DNA of 64,000 nucleotides from Isoetes taiwanensis (Eukaryota; Streptophyta; Lycopodiopsida; Isoetales; Isoetaceae): NCBI GenBank assembly GCA_021234155.1, contig JAJEKV010000165.1, forward strand, positions 248,001 to 312,000, given 5' to 3'. Both the position numbers and the translations under genes were made by a program. The notes under the pieces were generated by a model, which was not told the DNA's origin, made no database searches, and saw nothing but the letters and a program-made list of their open reading frames with translations. Position 1 is the stretch's first letter. The number at the start of each line of letters is the position of its first letter. Below are positions 45,104 to 56,589 of this stretch, in pieces.

Positions 45104-47254
45104 GTCTCTCCTCCAAAAATTCAACCCATGTCCTCATGGGTGCATCTTAGAGCACTCATGAAAAATCTAGTTTGTATCTCCCTTTGTGACATCTTCCTTG
45201 GAACAAACCCAACCATTGATCTAATTTTTTTTTTTATAGTCTGCCTCCTTAATTACTCGGGTCTCTTCCCTTTATGCTTTCACATCTTAATCCTCAATTC
45301 AACATACTCCCAAATGAATACAATTTTGTCCCTTAGAACTGACCCATCCTTGTCAAACACAATTGCTTAGCCTTCCAATCCAAGATGATGCATCTCCAAA
45401 CTTGAAAATTCAAAGCTAGCTTCATACAAGTAATTTAAGCTAAAGGAAAGATGCATATTAGATAGCTCCAATGCACGACCCTTCTAACATTCAATTTAAC
45501 ATACCGCCAAGTCTAGAACTAACTCAAATATTATGAGTATACTACATATCCAATTCAATATAATAAACATAATGCAGTTAACGCAACTTTTCATAAAGAA
45601 GGTACGTGCCATAGAAAAAAAACCCACCATTCCAAAGAGATACTCAGGTCTAACTAGATATGTAATCTCTCGAGAATGCTTGGGTGGCCAAATCCAAAAA
45701 GTAACAAGCAAAATACATAATCAAGTCCCCCAATCTGGGTATCTTATAGCTAGGTATACTTAAGTTGATACAAGGGATCCCATAAGAATTATAACCCATG
45801 GTACAGAGAATTCCTCTACGAGTTCATCCAATGACATTGAAGTATCCTAGGCTATACACTTGGCCTCTATATTTAGCCTACTTCCATACATATTACCCCA
45901 TCACACTGGTTAGTCTTTCAACAAGATTTTATAGGCATCAATTGCCGTTAATTTCAATGAAGCTCTTACTTCATGTATTTCGTTCACAACTTCAATCCTT
46001 TGACTGTATCCTTAATTAAGTAATGCAATCACCATCCCTCCATTAATTTACAATCACTTCTAGCATGCCAAATAATTACAATACATGGAAGCACCATTAC
46101 TAGATGTACTTACAACTCTTCTATTACATTCTAAGATTTTCAAAAATGGCACTTCCCCATGTCTATACATTCCCCTCTGCCTTTATCTCATGTCTGGGCT
46201 TTATCTGACAACTCTTTCATTCAATTTCATGGTTCACCTACTACCACGATTAAATATGTTATTCCTCTATTCATCGTCTTCTTCTTCCTTATCCATAAGA
46301 TGGATAACATTGTTCAATCTTGGCCAATCAATTCTTCAATCTGCCATAATTTAAGTGTATATCATTCTTTAAATATAAATGCGTAACCTGACCACTTTCT
46401 ATTCCATTAAGTGCTTTCTTATACTTCAAGAAGTTTTTTCAAGGCCAAGAACTTTTTCAAGGCTATCACCAACTATTCTAGCCATAACCCTAAGGCCAAC
46501 AACTTTATAGACCTCAAGTGGGACCATGATGTAATCATGACATTTCCTTCTACATCACACATCTGCTATTTACACATGAGCTTCAATCTGACTATCATGC
46601 CAATCTTATTTTATAAGCATATCTAAGCATTCTCAAAACTTGTCTTACAACCACCGTGTTGTAACCTTATCCCACCATAGCCTGAATGCTATCAACTTAG
46701 CAACTTATTGTTATTTTACCACTGGATAGCAATATATAGATGCTGCCTGGTTTTCTCAATTTTTAGCTTCAAAAGGATGCACCTAACATCACATCAAGAA
46801 TCTTATTCATCCGATATCGTGAGATGAACCTTCCCTGAATATCATAGGCATTATATATCATGCACTGCTTATTCTAAATTTTCTTGCCACCAGAGTATAC
46901 TACTATGAGATCACATCTACGCTATAAGGAGTGGTTACCAAGGTGAAATGCAATATCTGTAACTTAATCTTCCTCAAGCATCACTTCCATGCTATGCGCA
47001 CATTGGCAACCCTAAATCAAAGTTAGCCCCTTGATGAAGTACATTTTTCTAGCTTATCTGCTTTGCAGGATAGAAAATCAATCAAGATTATAGAAATACC
47101 ATTTAATCAATTTCACATACCTTCATAAAACAATTTGTCACGCCTCCTCTAAGGCCATCATCTCCACATATATTCAATTGAATACTATTAGCATAATCCA
47201 ACAACCTCAACTTGAATCTAGACTTCGTTATCATACATCCAAGGATCCAACTAT
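45104..47254 (-). other. Interior of the LARD-like element
   Basis: About 2.15 kb without recognisable protein motifs on either strand. A purine-rich tract (minus-strand TTTTTGGAGGAGAGAC, 45119-45104) abuts the 3' LTR. Short frames of 70-90 codons have no resemblance to gag, protease, RT or integrase. Confidence 0.6.
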
Positions 47255-47266
47255 GCTCTGATACCA
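47255..47266 (-). promoter_or_regulatory. Primer-binding site, initiator tRNA-Met (minus strand)
   Basis: GCTCTGATACCA on plus is TGGTATCAGAGC on minus, two bases from the LTR edge. It fixes the orientation of the element. Confidence 0.9.
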
Positions 47267-47268
47267 AC

Positions 47269-48930
47269 TGTGACGGGCCTGGCCAGTTAATCTTTATGGT
47301 AACTGAAGATCCCATCAATCTCGACCATTGGATCTACTTAAGCTTAAAAACTTAAGAAATTAACTCATGCATCCGCAACAATAACACTTAGGTAAAGAAT
47401 TTAATCTTTGTACATATTCCAATTCAAACATGTACTTGCCCATTACTCAGCAATATCCCCGCACACTATGAATGATCTTAATAAGTGTAACTTTAAGCCC
47501 ATATATAATAATAATAATTGTAATAATAATCAAGTTTATTGAATAGCAATCCATACACTTCTACTCTCGCCTTTCCGAAGCTTGGCTACTTTCCGGAGCA
47601 TCTCACACCTCTGCTTACACCATCAACCACGGGGTTAGTCACATGGACTAAGTGGGAATCGGGGATCTAGGATATATCTTAAAACAATCACCACAAAGCC
47701 TTAACTTAGAACAATAACTTAGCCTTACCGTAGCCTCGCCCCTGCAATCTAGGTTACTTAGTCCAATAAGCATAACCACAATGCATAATTACACCAAGCA
47801 TGACCATTGCAACTTAGTTCCAACATTAAAAACACATATACAATAACCAAGCAATCATAGCATCAACATTGCAACCAATATTCCTCTGGGTCTGAGCAAG
47901 GTCAACTCGGCTGATCAGGCCAGTGACATAGAGGCGGGGTAACCACGTGTGTACACACCCATCCACGCTGCGTCCAGCATTGGAGGACCACTTAACTGTG
48001 CATGACGTTGTATGGTACCAACGCCCGATGTTCAAATAATACCATTTACATAGCACTGTGCAATAACCGTGAGTCTAGACCATCGCACCTAGACTCCGGC
48101 CCCAGAGGTCTATATCAAAGAATTATACTACACATAGATCACAATACTATGAATTCCATCCAATATCAACTAGGCACATTTCCATATCAAATTTACCTAA
48201 GAAATTCCATCATTTACACCTCATGCAACAAAGGAAATCCAGTTATACGCTCATATAAACATTACTATCTCTATACGCTCATATAAGCATTACTATCTCT
48301 ACCATGCAACATGCAATGCCTGGTGCTTAAGCAAAATACAACCTTCACTAATATCTTATTACTTTTAACTAGATCAACTTCCTTCAAATTACTACTTATA
48401 ACCTTAATCACGGTGGCTTCCATAACCCTGCTAACTAGTTTATTAAATTGGTTAATATGCTCGCTATCCATTAACCATGCATGCCTATTCTATTCTATTC
48501 ATGACCATGCTCATATGATTTAACTCCAAGTTTATACTACGTTCAAAGCAATCATTATTAAATCAACACAGCTATACAAACACTAGAAAACCCCAGGTGT
48601 AAGGCTTGGTCCCCACCTGGAATCCCGCTCGCAACTCGCTCCTTCAGCAACCATCTGCAATCTATCTCCTTCTGAATGCTTCACCATCACATAAAAGACT
48701 TCTTTCCCCATGGAAAACTCCTTCCCCCAGGAAATCAAGAATAATATTGTTGCGCTTATATAACCTAGCAATGCCCTTGCATGCATGCATGCATACACTG
48801 CATGCATGGACACATTGCATGCATGTATTCCTAGCACATAATCATTTATTTTACCTTGAAAATGCACTCTTATATAATGGCAACGTTACTTACATCTTAA
48901 TGTTGGTGCTAGGTTGCTAGGTCCGTTACA
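47269..48930 (-). repeat. 5' LTR of the LARD-like element
   Basis: Right copy of the direct repeat, 1662 bp, starting TGTGACGGGCC and ending CCGTTACA. It is shorter than the left copy mainly through a deletion near 48628. Confidence 0.9.
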
Positions 48931-48935
48931 GACAC

Positions 48936-49385
48936 ACAATAATTCCTTGAGCTATTATCTGTCCTCATATTTAAATCAAATCTTATCATTCAAAACAATG
49001 CCAAATTTTGAGCAAAAATTTCTATAAATATAAGAGGCAATGTACAATGGCAGATCAGCCAAGATCATCTGCAAGATAATGGCCAACAAATTTCAAAATT
49101 GTGTGGCTTCGGGCCATGGTTCCTTGGAGCAGATCTCGCTTGCCACTGTAGGCGAAAGATACATCTTCCACTTTAAAATGCTAAATAGTGACAGATAAGA
49201 TGTCGCTACATGTTATTTTTGCACAACTGCTTGGTGCCAAAGTTGCCTTTGCATGCCATAATTCACAAGAAGATATTCTAAAAAGCAGTGATCCAAGTCA
49301 TGAACCAATTCCTCCACCAACGGAGCTATCACACAAACCTTACATCACAAAAATGCAAAAATACCGAAGGTGGGCATTTTTCTAG
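48936..49385. other. Spacer between LTR element and membrane-protein gene
   Basis: No gene recognised. It should contain the 5' flank of the gene that follows; sequence homologous to the exon-1 duplicate at 31142 begins at about 49386. Confidence 0.4.
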
Positions 49386-50137
49386 CAGGTAGATAAATAG
49401 ATAGATAGATTCCAAACTCCATACAATAGACGCGTGTCTTATCTTAAGATCGCAAAACTCCAACCTGGTATATTCAATCTAGAATAGCGTATACCTTCCA
49501 ATCCATGTGCTTGTGGCCGGCTCTGCAAGGCCCTACGACTTTCAATGACTACTCTGTCCAAATTAAATCATAGTGCTAGCTACAGAAGGAAAAATTCTTC
49601 TTCTCGAAACCAACTACAGGCCGATGCTGTCTTACTAGGTGATGCTACAATCGAAACAGAGGAAACAGAGGTGCTAATTTCTGCTCCCGAAACTTTGAAT
49701 TAATTAATTAATCCAACCCAACATATAGTTTATCTTCAGACAGTAACCAAAATCAGTAGTAGCAGATTTTACAAATGGGTTGTAGGAGGCTGTACCATAT
49801 TTGTGGATGATATTCCACGGTAAGCATCTGGAACTGATTTGTTTTTAACTTGTTGGTTGGGCCTAATTTATACTTTTATTGAAATTTCAGAGACAAAGGC
49901 CACGAAACCAGCACAGGCAGAGATATAGGGTGCATAACAGTAACACTTCTTACCGGAATTTCCTTCTTTATTTTAACTGCTCTAGTTATTGCCTACAATT
50001 TGCCCGAGTACAGGGCCAATAGAACATGGATTGATCAGGATCTACCAGATCCAACTGCTTTATTTGACGCTGAAAAAACTAGTGTATGCCCATGTGACAG
50101 ATCAAATATTAACTGGCCTAGCTATGCTTCATTCTTC

Positions 50138-50301
50138 TGCAATAGTCATGGGACGTGGACATCCCTAGAGGGATTGCATGCATCCATAGAGGGTTTGCTA
50201 GCTATAAAGAGGCTCGGGGGAGAGCTCAGAGGGCATTGAGTATCTGTGCTGAGCTCGTGGTTGGGTGGCGAGTATAGCTAGCACGTCATTTGTGCGTTTC
50301 A
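50138..50301 (+). repeat. 5' LTR (164 bp)
   Basis: Starts TGCAATAGTCATGG, ends GTGCGTTTCA. It contains a TATA-like GCTATAAAGAGG near 50199-50210. It is unusually short for a plant gypsy LTR. Confidence 0.95.
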
Positions 50302-50302
50302 G

Positions 50303-50314
50303 TGGTATCAGAGC
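50303..50314 (+). promoter_or_regulatory. Primer-binding site, initiator tRNA-Met
   Basis: TGGTATCAGAGC one base after the 5' LTR. Confidence 0.92.
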
Positions 50315-50468
50315 TTCAAGTTGTGATGGACCAATCCGCTGAGGAAGTGGATCGGGTAATGGAGTTGGAGACCGACAATGTGATTTTGAGCGAAAAATTG
50401 GCAGCTGCTTTAGCTCGCATACAAGAGCTTCAGGACATGGACTTCGCCGAGCGGGTTCGTTCGGCGAA

Positions 50469-51737
50469 GTGAAGCCACATGATGCGGGACATCCACGTGT
50501 CAGTAGTATTAAGACTGGCGCGAATGTGAAAATTGAGTTCAAACCTTATTTGGCAGCCACGGATGATGCAGAGGAACTCTTTGCATGGTTGCGGGATCTG
50601 AACTCATATTTCGCCAAGACCAAAGATGATAATGACACTCAGCTTTATTTTGCTGAACGTCATTTAGGAGGGGTCGCTAAGGATTGGTGGCTTGATCTAC
50701 TCAAGCACCGACCTAAGGAAACTCCGATCACAACATTTGCAGAGATTGAAACACTCATTAAGGAAAGGTTTCTGGGTCATAATTGGGAGCGGGATTTGCT
50801 CGCGGAATGGAACCAGTTGACCCAGCAAGACAAGGAGTCCGTTCGTGATTTTTCGGCAAGAGTCTTGAAGAAAGGTCTCCAGCTTGGCAAAAATGATGCG
50901 GAGAAATCTGATCGGTTGATGGGCAGTGTCCATCGTTGGATCCGAGCCAAATTGGATCTTCAAGCTGCAAACCTTTCTTTTGGAGCCCTCTGCAAACTAG
51001 CAAAAAAAGTTGAAGAGGAGGGTCTTTCATTAACTCAGGCCATCAATGCACAAAGGGGGTTTAAACCTATGTCGTATGATTCCCAGGCGGGTCATTCTCA
51101 CAAGTTTGTTAAACCCGTGCATCGTGAAGGGCGTCACAATGGAGATCATGTTCCTATTCTTTCTGCCTTAGGGTCAGGTGCAAAGCGTTCTCGGGAGGAG
51201 GATAAGTCTTTGCCAGAGAGGGAGCCTAAAGAATCTTATATGGCTCGGAAGAATCGCCTCCGTCGTGAGCATAAGTGTTTTATTTGCTCTAGTCCTGACC
51301 ATAAATTTTTTGAATGTTCCAGGTACACCCCAAAGGAAAACGGGGATTCAAAACCAGGCACATCTAAAGTTCCATCGGAATCAAAGAAAGAAAGCGGGAA
51401 AGAAAGCGAAACCAGGACGGTGGCTTTTGTAGGTCATTCCTATACACTAGACCATCCTGAACATAGTCAGCTTTTGCGTTTTTGGGCCACTGTCCGGGAT
51501 CAGAAAGTGCATGCTCTCTTTGACCCTGGTAGTGAGTTTGATGTGATTTCTGACAGGTTAGTGAAGGCGTTGGACTTGTCCACTCTTCCATTGACAAATG
51601 CGATGGATTTGTCGTCCGCTTTTGTGGTCAACTTTCACCTTGTGCCTTGGTTGTTAAAGATTTGGACTATTCCATTCAAGGTTTTAACGCCAAGCGTACT
51701 TTTTTGGTGGCTGACCTTGGCAGTGTGGATCTTTTGA
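50469..51737 (+). CDS. Gypsy gag and start of protease (422 codons)
   Basis: A long intact frame. The capsid-like Retrotrans_gag region spans about residues 20-190, with FAWLRDLNSYFAKTKDDNDT, AKDWWLDLL, TFAEIETLIKERF and WNQLTQQDKESVRDFSARVL. A zinc knuckle, CFICSSPDHKFFEC, lies at about residues 268-281. Near residue 355, VHALFDPGSEFDVISDRLV carries the protease D-x-G motif (D-P-G rather than D-T/S-G). A one-base shift near 51620-51640 then moves the rest of the protease (VVKDLDYSIQGFNAKRTFLV ... DLLIGMPWHQEYNP) into the frame at 51647-51871. Gag would build the particle. The upstream stretch 50323-50472, read in another register, gives a coiled-coil-like leader (EEVDRVMELETDNVILSEKL). Confidence 0.85.
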   Translation: MKPHDAGHPRVSSIKTGANVKIEFKPYLAATDDAEELFAWLRDLNSYFAKTKDDNDTQLYFAERHLGGVAKDWWLDLLKHRPKETPITTFAEIETLIKERFLGHNWERDLLAEWNQLTQQDKESVRDFSARVLKKGLQLGKNDAEKSDRLMGSVHRWIRAKLDLQAANLSFGALCKLAKKVEEEGLSLTQAINAQRGFKPMSYDSQAGHSHKFVKPVHREGRHNGDHVPILSALGSGAKRSREEDKSLPEREPKESYMARKNRLRREHKCFICSSPDHKFFECSRYTPKENGDSKPGTSKVPSESKKESGKESETRTVAFVGHSYTLDHPEHSQLLRFWATVRDQKVHALFDPGSEFDVISDRLVKALDLSTLPLTNAMDLSSAFVVNFHLVPWLLKIWTIPFKVLTPSVLFWWLTLAVWIF

Positions 51738-52714
51738 TTGGGATGCCTTGGCATCAAGAGTATAATCCTTTGGTTGACTGGGTTTCTGGTACTCTTTTGT
51801 TAGCCTTGGATGGCGGGAAAAGGACCTTTAAGTTGGTTAAGGATGTTGTCAATTTCAGCATTTGGCACTGAAATCTCATTTTCTTTACTTGGTGGGTAGA
51901 ATGCATAGGCAACAAGCTGAGATTAAGCGCCAACTTGATGAGTTACTTCAAGCTGATTTGCCTCGGCATAGTTCTTCACCTTTTGGTGCACCAGTTTTAT
52001 TGGTTAGACAATTCTTGGCGTATGTGTATTGCAAGTCTTTGGAAAAACACTATTTGCATTTGCAGTTGTTATAGACAATTTGTTAAGAATTTTGCTAGCG
52101 TTGCTTCAGGACTCTATTTATTAATAAAAAAAGGATGTGGATTGTTTGACTAAGCAAGGCCACTTTCTCCCTTGTTCAAATTTTCGTTTGCATGGTCTCC
52201 CTAAGATCATTAAGTCTATGGTCATCTAAGATACAACAAACAATGACTTTTAAGGAAGGTGGTTGGGTATGGATGAGGATTCACAAAGGCCACTTTAAGA
52301 AGGACGCGCGATAGAAAGACCTTAAGTTGGCGCCTCGATTAATGTCTCATTTTTAACCGCCTATCACGGAAAAGATTGGCCCCAAGTAGGGCGAATAAGC
52401 GAACCAGAATTGATTGAAGATTCCGAAGTTTTTGAGCCGGAAACAATTCTGAATGATAAATCCACTAGTGGTTCTAAGCAATATTTGGTTAAGTTTGTCA
52501 ATAAGCCTTTGGAGGACGCTTCATGGGTTCGTGGCAATTTATTAGAGGCCTATTCCGATATTCTACATGAATATAACGCCCGGAAGGCACAAGACATTGG
52601 GGAGGCTTCTAGTAGCCGGCCTAAACGAGGGCCAAGAAACGATTATGCTAAGATGGCAAAAGGACTCTAGTTCCCTTGCAGCAGAGGACTGCTGCGATGT
52701 CAAGGGGGAGGGAA
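51647..52714 (+). pseudogene. Gypsy pol remnants: protease end, RT ends, integrase tail, chromodomain
   Basis: In order: protease end; AEIKRQLDELLQADLPRHSS and SPFGAPVLLVR, the N-terminal edge of RT; SWRMCI, then directly YRQFVKNFASVASGLYLLIK from the RT connection region, so the YXDD-bearing core is deleted; CLTKQGHFLPC with HGLPKIIKS from the integrase core; GGWVWMRIHKGHFKK from the integrase C-terminus; and EPETILNDKSTSGSKQYLVK with EDASWVRGNLLEAY, a chromodomain, which identifies a chromovirus. Deletions fall between the named blocks. The proteins for movement must be supplied in trans. Confidence 0.8.
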
Positions 52715-52878
52715 TGCAATAGTCATGGGACGTGGACATCCCTAGAGGGATTGCATGCATCCATAGAGGGTTTGCTAGCTATAAAGAGGCTCGGGGGAGA
52801 GCTCAGAGGGCATTGAGTATCTGTGCTGAGCTCGTGGTTGGGTGGCGAGTATAGCTAGCACGTCATTTGTGCGTTTCA
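52715..52878 (+). repeat. 3' LTR (164 bp)
   Basis: Same sequence as 50138-50301 as far as I can read, preceded by the purine tract at 52700-52714. Confidence 0.95.
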
Positions 52879-53250
52879 TCTTCCCTTTAACCAAGGTCAC
52901 TCAGAATGGCACAATTAAGCATAACAAATGCACCTTCTTTTTGTAGCTCATTACCAGAATTCAATGGTTCTATGAGCTGCAAATTATTGGTATATACTGT
53001 GGTCCAAAATAATATATCCCAAACTTGCATGACTGCCTCCACTCTAATGAGTCCCAAGGAGCTTAATGAACTCTACCAAGTAGAATCTCTGGTAACACTC
53101 TCCTTTGCCTTTGTTTTTATTTTTTATTTTATTTCTCTTTTTATTTGCCTCACACTTCAAATTCCATAGGTAACCTTGATTCCATAAAATGGATTTATGA
53201 CGCCTTAAACAATAGTGAGTACCTTAAGATGGAGAAAATGCATCTTCTCT

Positions 53251-53384
53251 GGTCCTCTATGGTTAACCAATTTGCGAAAAATCCAAATAGCACTTACCAA
53301 GACTACTGGAATGCAATGGTCCTCTATGGTTAACCAATTTGCGAAAAATCCAAATAGCACTTACCAAGACTACTGGAATGCAAT
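53251..53384 (+). repeat. 67-bp tandem duplication inside exon 4
   Basis: GGTCCTCTATGGTTAACCAA... occurs at 53251-53317 and again at 53318-53384 without visible difference. 67 is not a multiple of 3, so the reading frame changes. The near-identity shows a recent event. Confidence 0.93.
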
Positions 53385-53685
53385 GGACGGCAAAGTTAAC
53401 GTAACTACGGCACTAGAAAACACAAAGATTGCATTAGGCATGGATGTTAATTGGACTTCCTACCTGGCCCAGTGTGGTGCACGATATTGTGATATTATTG
53501 TTGAAAGTTCTCATTCATACCTTGGCTTAACTGCAATTTCTCAAGTTGGTGGATATTCATCAATCATCATGCTAGTGGTTCGTTACTTCGTGTGGCCTGC
53601 CTTCTTGTTCTTATTAGCGGAAAGAGTCCATGTAACTCTTCTTCTTATATGGGCTTATTATGTAACATTAGATCTTTATGGATGA

Positions 53686-55943
53686 TTAATAATGTAAGGT
53701 AAATAAGAGCAAGCCCATATAACAACATTGGTGTTGTATGTGACATCTAGTGGACGTTAATCATCCTCTTTTTTTCATAGAATTCTATCCTATAAATGTA
53801 TAATGTACAAGCTTACAGTAATTATAGGCATTCTTTACTATCATTGCTTCTCTTCTTCACTTGCTTTACTCATCAACCAATAAGAGTAGAATAGTTGCAT
53901 CCATGTAGGGCCAAACAACAGTAACTTCACTTAGATGAGGAGCAAAAAAAGAGCATCTCAAATATAACGACCAAGTAGGTTTTTATGTCAACCAAAACTT
54001 GAATCTTCTTATATTATAAAATTTTTATCTTTATATTATAAAGTTTTAGCGTATGTCTGTTTTCAATCAGTCATGCCCTAGATCGGACGACTTAGATCTA
54101 GGGCTGGATTGATCAGGTTGGATTCATCCAGGGCCGGGTCTGTACGCAGCCCTGGCCATGGTAGCCATGGCAAGCCTGTTATGGCGATCAATTCCATTGT
54201 CATAGCTAAAGTTTCGTAAGCCACAGCAGCAACATATTGCTATGATTTGGCTTCTACCTCTTTTTCTCACCCAATTTAGCGCTTTTGATGCATCAAACAT
54301 ATACAACTATGGCGAGTATGTAGTAGACTGTTATGCGGTAGACTGCCTTTCCTTTTTCTTGGTTCTTTAGATTTTTTGATAGGGTAGATATAAAGGGCAC
54401 TATGGCATCTACATCTGAGCAGACATTGCTTCTGTTTGGTGATGGCCAAGCCTTCTTCTTTTTGAGACTTTAGTTGGTGATTTCAGAGCCTTATTGTGTA
54501 CGTTCAACATACTTAGAGTTGGGGTGTAGAACTTGGCGTCCCTACTATTGCTATGTTAATTGCCATCATCAGTTTCTTTTGTAGAACCCCTCTCTATCGA
54601 TATCAATAGCCTGGGGCCAGTCCTTGACTTAAATAGCTTAGATATTTGTTGCAACTGCTCAATCTTCTAGAGATCTTTATAGAAAAAGGTACAAATGCAG
54701 ATGCAAGTTAGTGGTTTTTTCACCCAATTTATCGGCTCTGCCTTGAAGGATGCTATCTTTCTATTTATAAGAATGTCTGTTTAGTTGTAATTCTGATGTG
54801 GAAGATGTGCCAACGAGTGGCAGCGCAGAGGCACAATTCGCATGCCAAAATTGCAACTAAACAAAAATTGTTGAAACGTGAAGGTTTGGGTAGGAGCAAT
54901 TTTGCGATTTTGCAAGTTAGAAATATGTCGAATGCTGGGTAAAAGCTTAAGAACACTGGTTAAAACGTCGAGATTGCAAGGTAGAAACCATCGGAACACT
55001 AGAATGTCGAGTAAAAAAATAAAGCAAAAAATTGGTTGCATTCAAGTTTAGAAGATTGTCCACATGTCATTCTATGATTGGCTCTGAGGGCAGAATTGCT
55101 CCTACCCAAACTTCACGTCGAGACGAATAGGGTGCCACACTTAAGGAAACATATTTTAGTAGTAACGATGCCCAGCGTTGCTGGGCATAAGTTAAGTATG
55201 TGTCAATGATGAACCTTAGATATAACGAATAAGTCAGCAATGCGAAAGAATAGGACAGTAGGCCTTCACTCAGCAATGGAAAATTAGAGGACAATAGGCC
55301 TTCCCTTCATGTTGTGTTGTGCAAATACTGCTTATTATGGCTTATGACTCTAATAATGTGCATTTTATGTTATAGTGTGTTAGGATGTTGCGGTTGAATG
55401 TTGCTATGTTGCCTTGATGTAAGTTGTTTGTCATGGCTTTGAATGCTGGTATATTGCAAGCAACAAATGTCAAAACAATTTGCTTTTCGAACCTAGTCTT
55501 GCCAATTTAGAGGTAAGCTTTATTTTATGGTTAAAATGCATTAGTAAATTATTATATTCACATAAAAGAGGGTTAAAAGCTCATTATGTATGTGTTTTAC
55601 TAATTATGGTGTTTTATTATAAGTGATTTACTAATAATGGTTTCTCTACTGTTAGTTGTAACTTGCTTATGGTGTTGCTGCAGCTATAAGAGAATTTGAG
55701 TGTAGTTGACTTTTGATGTTGTAGTTGTGACTTGCGTATGTGAATTTGAGTGTATTTGACTTTTGATGTTGTAGTTGTGACTTGCTTATGTCCAGCGGAC
55801 TGTGATGTGTTGTGGAGCTTACGAATTGATCCATTTTTGCTTGGTTCTATGCATTTGAATACAGTTCATAACTTTCGTGATCAGAACTCTTTGCTTTTTC
55901 TATTATTAAATTGTCCCTTTGTTGTATTTATGTAGTGATTTTC
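53686..55943. other. Non-coding stretch with a small inverted-repeat element
   Basis: No gene recognised. An inverted-repeat element lies at 54876-55118. A tandem repeat of about 51 bp (GAATTTGAGTGTAGTTGACT...) covers about 55692-55790. A LINE-like TAGTGGACGTTAATCATCC phrase occurs at 53749-53767. Confidence 0.45.
54876..55118. mobile_element. Foldback/MITE-like element, 243 bp
   Basis: ACGTGAAGGTTTGGGTAGGA (54876 on) is mirrored by TCCTACCCAAACTTCACGT at 55100-55118, giving arms of about 29 bp with one base gap and one mismatch. No clear target duplication could be separated from the arms. Confidence 0.6.
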
Positions 55944-56589
55944 TGTAACGACCCTTGTGGCTTGGTGTTGTTTCTTAGAGTAGTGATATTTAAGACTATA
56001 AAAATACATTAGCTAAGGTTATTCAAACCTTTAATATATTTAATTTTAAAAAGTGAGCACCATAAAAATAGGGGAGCGAGGCTCGTGACCAGTGCCAAGG
56101 GATGCCATGCTAAATCCAGCACACCCTTTTGATTAAAAAGATGCCTAATCGAGCCTTAGGATGCCTGACAGTATGATAGATTGCCAACTGTTATTTTCTG
56201 CATTTAGCTAGGGGTCAGGAATGGCAAGGTGTTTCTGCACAAAAGGGTACGAGAACTCGAAGGCTCGGGACAAGGACAGAAGGCGGGAGTGCTGGAATCA
56301 GGAAGATCGACGGATATGGGGAAGGAGAACATCAACCCACTGAGGGTCCTGACACAAGAACAAAAAATCATGGCATCAGGGGGCAATAAGAGTAGCCCCT
56401 AAAACGAAATCAAAGACAGAGGAAGAAAGAGGGGGGAAAAGGGGACGGCACAGACCGAATAGACCAAGCCGGAAACATGGATCCAACCACGATCACAAAG
56501 AGCAGGGGACGACCGAGAAGAATGGGAAACAGAGCAAAACACACAGAGACCCCAAGGGAGCAATCTCGAGGAAAAGGACGCTGACAATA

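Larger units (their letters stand above)
43393..48930 (-). mobile_element. LTR retrotransposon with 1.7-kb LTRs and no recognised coding (LARD-like)
   Basis: Two long direct repeats, 43393-45103 and 47269-48930, begin TGTGACGGGCC and end GTCCGTTACA. They are flanked by GACAC on both sides (43388-43392 and 48931-48935). The minus-strand primer-binding site lies at 47266-47255 and a purine-rich tract abuts the other LTR, so the element points left. The 2.2-kb interior has no convincing gag or pol frame. That combination is typical of large non-autonomous LTR derivatives. The LTRs are nearly identical apart from one deletion of about 41 bp and a few small gaps. Confidence 0.9.
50138..52878 (+). 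mobile_element. Internally deleted chromovirus-type Ty3/gypsy element with 164-bp LTRs
   Basis: LTRs 50138-50301 and 52715-52878 start TG, end CA and appear identical base for base. Flanks carry the 5-bp duplication TCTTC (50133-50137 and 52879-52883). A primer-binding site follows the 5' LTR and the purine tract CAAGGGGGAGGGAA precedes the 3' LTR. Gag-protease is largely present, but RT and integrase are reduced to end fragments, so it is non-autonomous. LTR identity implies a very recent insertion into the membrane-protein gene. Confidence 0.95.
49545..53685 (+). pseudogene. Two-transmembrane protein gene of unknown function, disrupted
   Basis: Proposed exons: 49545-49674 or later (MTTLSKLNHSASYRRKNSSS), 49740-49819 (RFYKWVVGGCTIFVDDIPR), 49891-50137 plus 52884-53091, and 53170-53685. 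Exon 3 joins in frame to exon 2 and encodes a transmembrane helix (ITVTLLTGISFFILTALVIA), then an extracellular-looking part with CPCDRSNINWPSYASF, several N-x-S/T sites and paired cysteines. Exon 4 gives DVNWTSYLAQCGARYCDIIV, a GG motif and a second helix ending LFLLAERV. The short N-terminus, helix, cysteine-rich loop, helix layout is shared by DEG/ENaC-type channels and by some protist and rotifer membrane proteins. The likeness is topological only. Disabling lesions are a gypsy insertion at 50138, a frame change near 52930-52950, a phase mismatch at the exon 3/4 junction and a 67-bp tandem duplication at 53251-53384. Confidence 0.6.

Noticed and set aside
46411-46626. Gypsy coding inside the LARD-like element
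   Set aside because: Neither strand gives a recognisable RT, integrase or gag motif, only chance phrases.
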